7,635 nt of DNA from Chromatiaceae bacterium. Lineage in GTDB: Bacteria > Pseudomonadota > Gammaproteobacteria > Chromatiales > Chromatiaceae. Of the stretch, positions 5,330-7,635 are shown one piece after another. The stretch's first letter is position 1. Each line of letters opens with the position of its first letter. The notes beneath the pieces were generated by a model that worked only from the letters and a program-made list of their open reading frames with translations, had not been told where the DNA came from and made no database searches. The stretch is from NCBI GenBank assembly GCA_016880695.1, contig JAEHCY010000525.1:1-7635 (forward strand), given 5' to 3'. A program made the position numbers and the translations under genes.

Positions 5330-6376
5330 TCACAGACGGACGCCCTCGATCAAGGCCTGGATGCGGCCCGCGGCGCCCTCGGGCTGCCGCTGGTACTCCC
5401 CGAGCGCCCGCTCGGCAGTCTCAAGCCAGTGCAAGCGCCCCCTCGACACCGAGGCCAGCAGGGAAGCCCGCTCCCCCGCCTTCGCCCAAGGGTGATAGGC
5501 CGCCTCCAGGGCCGGGAAGAGGTCCTTGCGCAGGGGCGTGAGGTTGCCGAAGTAAAAGTGCAAGGAGGCCGGGTTGTCTCGCTCGATAAGCGCGGGCAAG
5601 GTGCTCAGGCAATCGGCCAGATGATCACGAACCGCCCTGAGCATGAGCTCCGCGGGCGTACGTAGCAGGGCGAACAGCATCTCTTCCCAGCGGTCTCCCA
5701 GCAGCATGCCGGCCTGGTGCTCGCCGACCTCATGCAGGCGCAGGGTTTCAATCTCCACTCCCGTCATGGCGTTCAAGGCGACGACCAGGTCAGACTCGAA
5801 GTCGTAGTAGGCGAAGGCTCGTCCGAGGGCATTCGCGGGTCGGCTCCAGCGCCAGCCTTCCAGCTTCTCCCAGAGCAGGCGTCGCAACGACTCGCGCCGC
5901 AGAATGATCTGCTGACCGCGGATCATGGCGGGTGGCGCGGCGAGTTCCCGTGCATACTCCGAGGACACCACGGCAACCCGGTACTCCCCCACCTGTTCGC
6001 AACGCTCCAGGCGCCCGAGAAGAAAATGAGCCTTGCCTCCGTTACCGATACCGCCGCTGTACACCAGCCCCCGAGGCAGCAAGTCCTCGTTGACGGCCCC
6101 AGCATCGAAGGGGTCGAAGATCACTCCGTCGATGTCCAGTGGCCGCAGCTCCGCTTCGTCGAGGTCCTCCCAGAGCCGCTCCCTGGCCTGCAGCCAGTCC
6201 GCCACCTCACCCCGCGGCAAGGGGGCACCCAACGGGATGGCCCTTTCCCAACGATAGTATTCCCTCATCTTCATCAGGTAGGTACAGAGAGGGTAATCTG
6301 TAGCGTGGCGGGCGTCGGACACATGGCAGTTGTACTGGACCGTCTCCGTCAGGTGTTTGAGGGAGCCTTCGTTCAT
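5330..6376 (-). CDS. Conserved hypothetical protein resembling the Sfum_1244 family, 348 aa
   Basis: The N-terminus is the most distinctive part: TVQYNCHVSDARHATDYPLC (12-31) followed by TYLMKMREYYRWE, with Cys17, His18, His24 and Cys31 forming a possible metal-binding group. From memory this resembles an uncharacterised family annotated after Syntrophobacter Sfum_1244 and found in sulfur- and sulfate-metabolising bacteria; I cannot check it here. The middle (about 80-160) looks alpha/beta, with strands such as YRVAVVSSEYA. The rest is mainly helical, with a HEVGEHQAG segment whose histidine and glutamate residues could also bind metal. There is no signal peptide or membrane span. An in-frame TAA lies 9 nt upstream of the ATG at 6376, so the protein cannot start earlier. 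The function is unknown. The gene is divergent from the 184-aa gene at 6515. Confidence 0.87.
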   Translation of the reverse strand: MNEGSLKHLTETVQYNCHVSDARHATDYPLCTYLMKMREYYRWERAIPLGAPLPRGEVADWLQARERLWEDLDEAELRPLDIDGVIFDPFDAGAVNEDLLPRGLVYSGGIGNGGKAHFLLGRLERCEQVGEYRVAVVSSEYARELAAPPAMIRGQQIILRRESLRRLLWEKLEGWRWSRPANALGRAFAYYDFESDLVVALNAMTGVEIETLRLHEVGEHQAGMLLGDRWEEMLFALLRTPAELMLRAVRDHLADCLSTLPALIERDNPASLHFYFGNLTPLRKDLFPALEAAYHPWAKAGERASLLASVSRGRLHWLETAERALGEYQRQPEGAAGRIQALIEGVRL

Positions 6377-6378
6377 CA

Positions 6379-6389
6379 GCGGTTACCGC
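6379..6389 (-). promoter_or_regulatory. Small hairpin between Shine-Dalgarno and start codon
   Basis: On the minus strand GAGGT is followed at once by GCGGTAACCGC and then TG and the ATG at 6376. GCGG and CCGC can pair across a TAA triloop. Unfolded, the ribosome binding site is about 13-14 nt from the start, too far for efficient use. Folded, the effective distance becomes short. The 11-bp inverted repeat could equally be a protein-binding site. Confidence 0.35.
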
Positions 6390-6438
6390 ACCTCAGCCCT
6401 TCGCCGATCACATCCAATACCAAGTTTAATGCTAGGAT

Positions 6439-6468
6439 ATTAGTAGCATGGGCCCTGGCCTCTGCCAA
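6439..6468 (-). promoter_or_regulatory. Candidate promoter for the 348-aa gene
   Basis: On the minus strand TTGGCA (6463-6468, 5 of 6) and ACTAAT (6439-6444, 4 of 6) are separated by 18 bp, in the AT-rich core of the divergent intergenic region. Transcription would start near 6432, giving a leader of about 55 nt that includes the start-site hairpin. Confidence 0.4.
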
Positions 6469-6502
6469 GACCCTCACCCGTTCAAGCTTTCCATGACAAC
6501 GT

Positions 6503-6507
6503 AGGAG
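6503..6507 (+). promoter_or_regulatory. Ribosome binding site deciding a GTG start
   Basis: AGGAG lies 7 nt before the GTG at 6515, the ideal distance. The next in-frame ATG is far inside the protein, so GTG is the start. Confidence 0.75.
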
Positions 6508-6514
6508 CTGATCT

Positions 6515-7069
6515 GTGGCATTGCGCATCAAGAGCCACTGGCACGCCGACGACAGCGACCGCTCCTTGAGCGAGATCGCCGGCGCGCTGGCCTTCATCGG
6601 GTGGCGTATCGCCCTCGATCGGGCGATCAACCTCCACTGTGAGCGCTTCGTCTACCGAAGCGACGAAGAGCGGTTGGCTGTGATCCAGGAGTACCTCTGC
6701 TTCCTGATCCAGATCGCCGATCGCCTCGCCCACCAGCAACTGGAGGAAACCGAGCGCCGTGAGCTGATCGTCAGCCTGGCGAGGCGACTCGCCGAGCACG
6801 TGCAGGACAACGCCGATGACCTCTTGGGTGCAGGGGATCACGGCCGCCGCTTCATCGACCTCCTGAACGAGCGGTCAGCCGAGTACTCAGACCTCAGCCT
6901 AACGGAGGACGGCCCTAGCTATCCCTTCCTTCGCCACCTCGGCTACCGAGTCCAGCACCAAATGGGCGAGGTTGAAGAGAACCGCTGGGTGATCGACCAG
7001 GTGATGGACCGAGATGGGTGGGAGGCCTACCGACAGTTCGCCAAGGCCTTTGGGGATCTCTTGGACTAG
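6515..7069 (+). CDS. Conserved hypothetical helical protein, 184 aa
   Basis: I do not recognise this protein. It is soluble, acidic and almost entirely helical, with no signal peptide or membrane span. Residues 17-45 (SLSEIAGALAFIGWRIALDR onward) and 51-110 form long amphipathic helices with many Arg/Glu pairs. The C-terminal third holds a distinctive segment, PSYPFLRHLGYRVQHQMG (134-151), followed by a DRDGWEAYRQFAKAF helix. His8, His10, His41 and Cys42 are possible metal ligands but form no known motif. The start codon is GTG with an AGGAG at 7 nt. It is divergent from the Sfum_1244-like gene across 138 bp, so the two could share control and a process. The gene ends before a structured segment and a strong terminator. 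Confidence 0.83.
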   Translation: MALRIKSHWHADDSDRSLSEIAGALAFIGWRIALDRAINLHCERFVYRSDEERLAVIQEYLCFLIQIADRLAHQQLEETERRELIVSLARRLAEHVQDNADDLLGAGDHGRRFIDLLNERSAEYSDLSLTEDGPSYPFLRHLGYRVQHQMGEVEENRWVIDQVMDRDGWEAYRQFAKAFGDLLD

Positions 7070-7110
7070 CCGCCAACAAGATCCGTTCGGGAGCCGCCTC
7101 CAGGTGCATT

Positions 7111-7199
7111 GACGGCTGCGGTGCAAACCGCGGGTTGTCCCCATAAACGGGGTGTGTAAACGCCGAGCAGGGTAGCCGGAAGGCTACCCTGCTTTGGTT
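7111..7199 (+). ncRNA. Structured 3' region, possible small RNA or 3' UTR element
   Basis: Three hairpins follow one another after the 184-aa gene. GCGGT (7118-7122) pairs with ACCGC (7127-7131) over a GCAA tetraloop of the stable GNRA type. CCCC (7139-7142) pairs with GGGG (7149-7152). The third is the long terminator stem at 7166-7193. This is the layout of an Hfq-type small RNA or a stable 3' end. It matches no riboswitch that I recognise, and no separate promoter is evident. Confidence 0.3.
7166..7199. terminator. Strong intrinsic terminator between convergent genes
   Basis: AGCAGGGTAGCC (7166-7177) pairs perfectly over 12 bp with GGCTACCCTGCT (7182-7193) around a GGAA tetraloop. The plus strand continues TTGGTT, and the minus strand has a T run five bases past the stem. 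It lies between the stop of the 184-aa gene and the stop of the minus-strand 66-aa gene, so it probably ends transcription from both. Confidence 0.82.
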
Positions 7200-7223
7200 C
7201 GCAACACCTCGTGGGCGCGAGGC

Positions 7224-7424
7224 TCAGCCCTCGACCCACTCCTCGAGGTTGTCGGTGCTCTTCTCCTCGCCATCCGCGTAGCCAGCCTCGTAGGCTTCGG
7301 TTAGGCGCTGCTCCTCGCGTTTTGGGTTACCGAGGAAGCCGCACTGCCAGCCTTGGATGTACTCATCATCGACACCCATCTGCTCCATCTTGGTTACGGC
7401 GTCGTAGTAGAACTGGTTCATCAT
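7224..7424 (-). CDS. Small protein resembling ribosome modulation factor, 66 aa
   Basis: The product has an N-terminal helix (MMNQFYYDAVTKMEQMG), then EYIQGWQCGFLGNPK (21-35), a charged turn, and AYEAGYADGEE (44-54), ending in an acidic tail. The GW-x-x-G-x-x-G and A-x-x-x-GY-x-x-G elements resemble the two halves of ribosome modulation factor, the ~55-aa stationary-phase protein that dimerises ribosomes (RGYQAGIAG and GGWREAMAD in E. coli). Unlike Rmf, which is basic, this protein is acidic and lacks the CP motif, so direct rRNA binding is doubtful. It may be a distant relative or an unrelated small helical protein. GGAG sits 5 nt before the first of two tandem ATGs (7424 or 7421). It is monocistronic, bounded by the strong terminator. 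Confidence 0.72.
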   Translation of the reverse strand: MMNQFYYDAVTKMEQMGVDDEYIQGWQCGFLGNPKREEQRLTEAYEAGYADGEEKSTDNLEEWVEG

Positions 7425-7440
7425 CCGGTCTCCGCGTCTG

Positions 7441-7487
7441 CTAACTTTCTGATTATAGGGGGTCTATTAATATTACATTATATTCAC
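7441..7487 (-). promoter_or_regulatory. AT-rich promoter region with two TATAAT boxes
   Basis: This short AT-rich island contrasts sharply with the GC-rich surroundings. It holds TATAAT twice on the minus strand (7452-7457 and 7477-7482). The first lies 28 nt before the ATG of the 66-aa gene, giving a leader of about 20 nt. No clear TTGACA-like -35 box is found for either, so an activator or another sigma factor may be used. Confidence 0.5.
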
Positions 7488-7565
7488 ATGCAACCTCAAG
7501 CCACCCGGTCGGTGTGCGAGCCAAGTCGCCGCGGCGACAACAGGCTCCCGGCGAAAAGATAGCTT

Positions 7566-7586
7566 ACTAGAATAAGGCGTTCTAGT
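7566..7586. repeat. Inverted repeat ACTAGAA-N7-TTCTAGT near the right edge
   Basis: Seven-base arms (7566-7572 and 7580-7586) are perfectly complementary across TAAGGCG. The AT-rich arms would make a weak RNA hairpin, but as DNA they look like an operator for a dimeric regulator. From 7488 to 7635 I see no credible gene, so the site may control a gene beyond the window or the 66-aa gene. Confidence 0.4.
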
Positions 7587-7635
7587 TCTGGAGGCCAGCA
7601 ACAGTTGCGGTTGCACTCCCCCTTCGCCGGCCCCA

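Noticed and set aside
4690..5541. Plus-strand 283-codon open frame opposite the prolyl-hydroxylase-like gene
   Set aside because: The minus strand encodes a complete catalytic triad and family motifs; the plus-strand product ends in Pro/Arg low complexity and has no ribosome binding site.
5717..6496. Plus-strand 259-codon open frame opposite the Sfum_1244-like gene
   Set aside because: It is fully antisense to a better-supported gene with typical codon use and conserved-looking motifs; its own translation resembles no protein family.
1..7635. CRISPR array search prompted by the Cas6-like gene
   Set aside because: No set of regularly spaced direct repeats of 25-40 bp was seen on either strand; the only tandem repeat (1-60) has two poorly matching units.

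Overview
The window is high-GC bacterial DNA, dense with short operons on both strands, with GC-rich third codon positions and good Shine-Dalgarno sites. The gene content suggests a gammaproteobacterium with sulfur-based energy metabolism (purple sulfur bacteria, Ectothiorhodospiraceae or a similar sulfur oxidiser). The main clue is a DsrC/TusE-family protein set among genes I know only as conserved hypotheticals. The lineage is an inference; no rRNA or other taxonomic marker is present.

Layout. Positions 1-522 hold no convincing gene. At the extreme left is a degenerate ~30-bp tandem repeat that may be the end of an insertion sequence. A plus-strand cluster follows: a 63-aa protein (523-714), a 246-aa helical-repeat protein (724-1464), a Cas6/Cmx6-like RAMP protein (1504-2190), then a DsrC-family protein lacking both redox cysteines (2355-2696) behind its own possible promoter. 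A strong stem-loop separates it from a convergent PiuC/YbiX-type Fe(II)/2-oxoglutarate hydroxylase (2820-3491, minus). That gene is divergent from a 195-aa two-part hypothetical (3617-4204). A minus-strand block follows: a degenerate receiver-like protein (4237-4623), a second and different Fe(II)/2OG oxygenase (4627-5241) and a 348-aa hypothetical resembling the Sfum_1244 family (5330-6376). The last is divergent from a 184-aa helical hypothetical (6515-7069). A structured RNA segment ending in a strong terminator comes next, then a 66-aa protein resembling ribosome modulation factor (7224-7424, minus). The right edge is AT-rich and then carries an inverted repeat.

How the genes may work together. 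No pathway is complete here. The most unusual combination is a Cas6-like RNA-binding/processing protein with no CRISPR array or other cas gene in the window, next to a DsrC/TusE-family protein that cannot perform the usual sulfur-relay chemistry. Two Fe(II)/2OG oxygenases and a receiver-like protein without phosphorylation residues lie nearby. An RNA-level or protein-modification regulatory module in a sulfur oxidiser is a reasonable hypothesis, but the sequence alone does not prove it.
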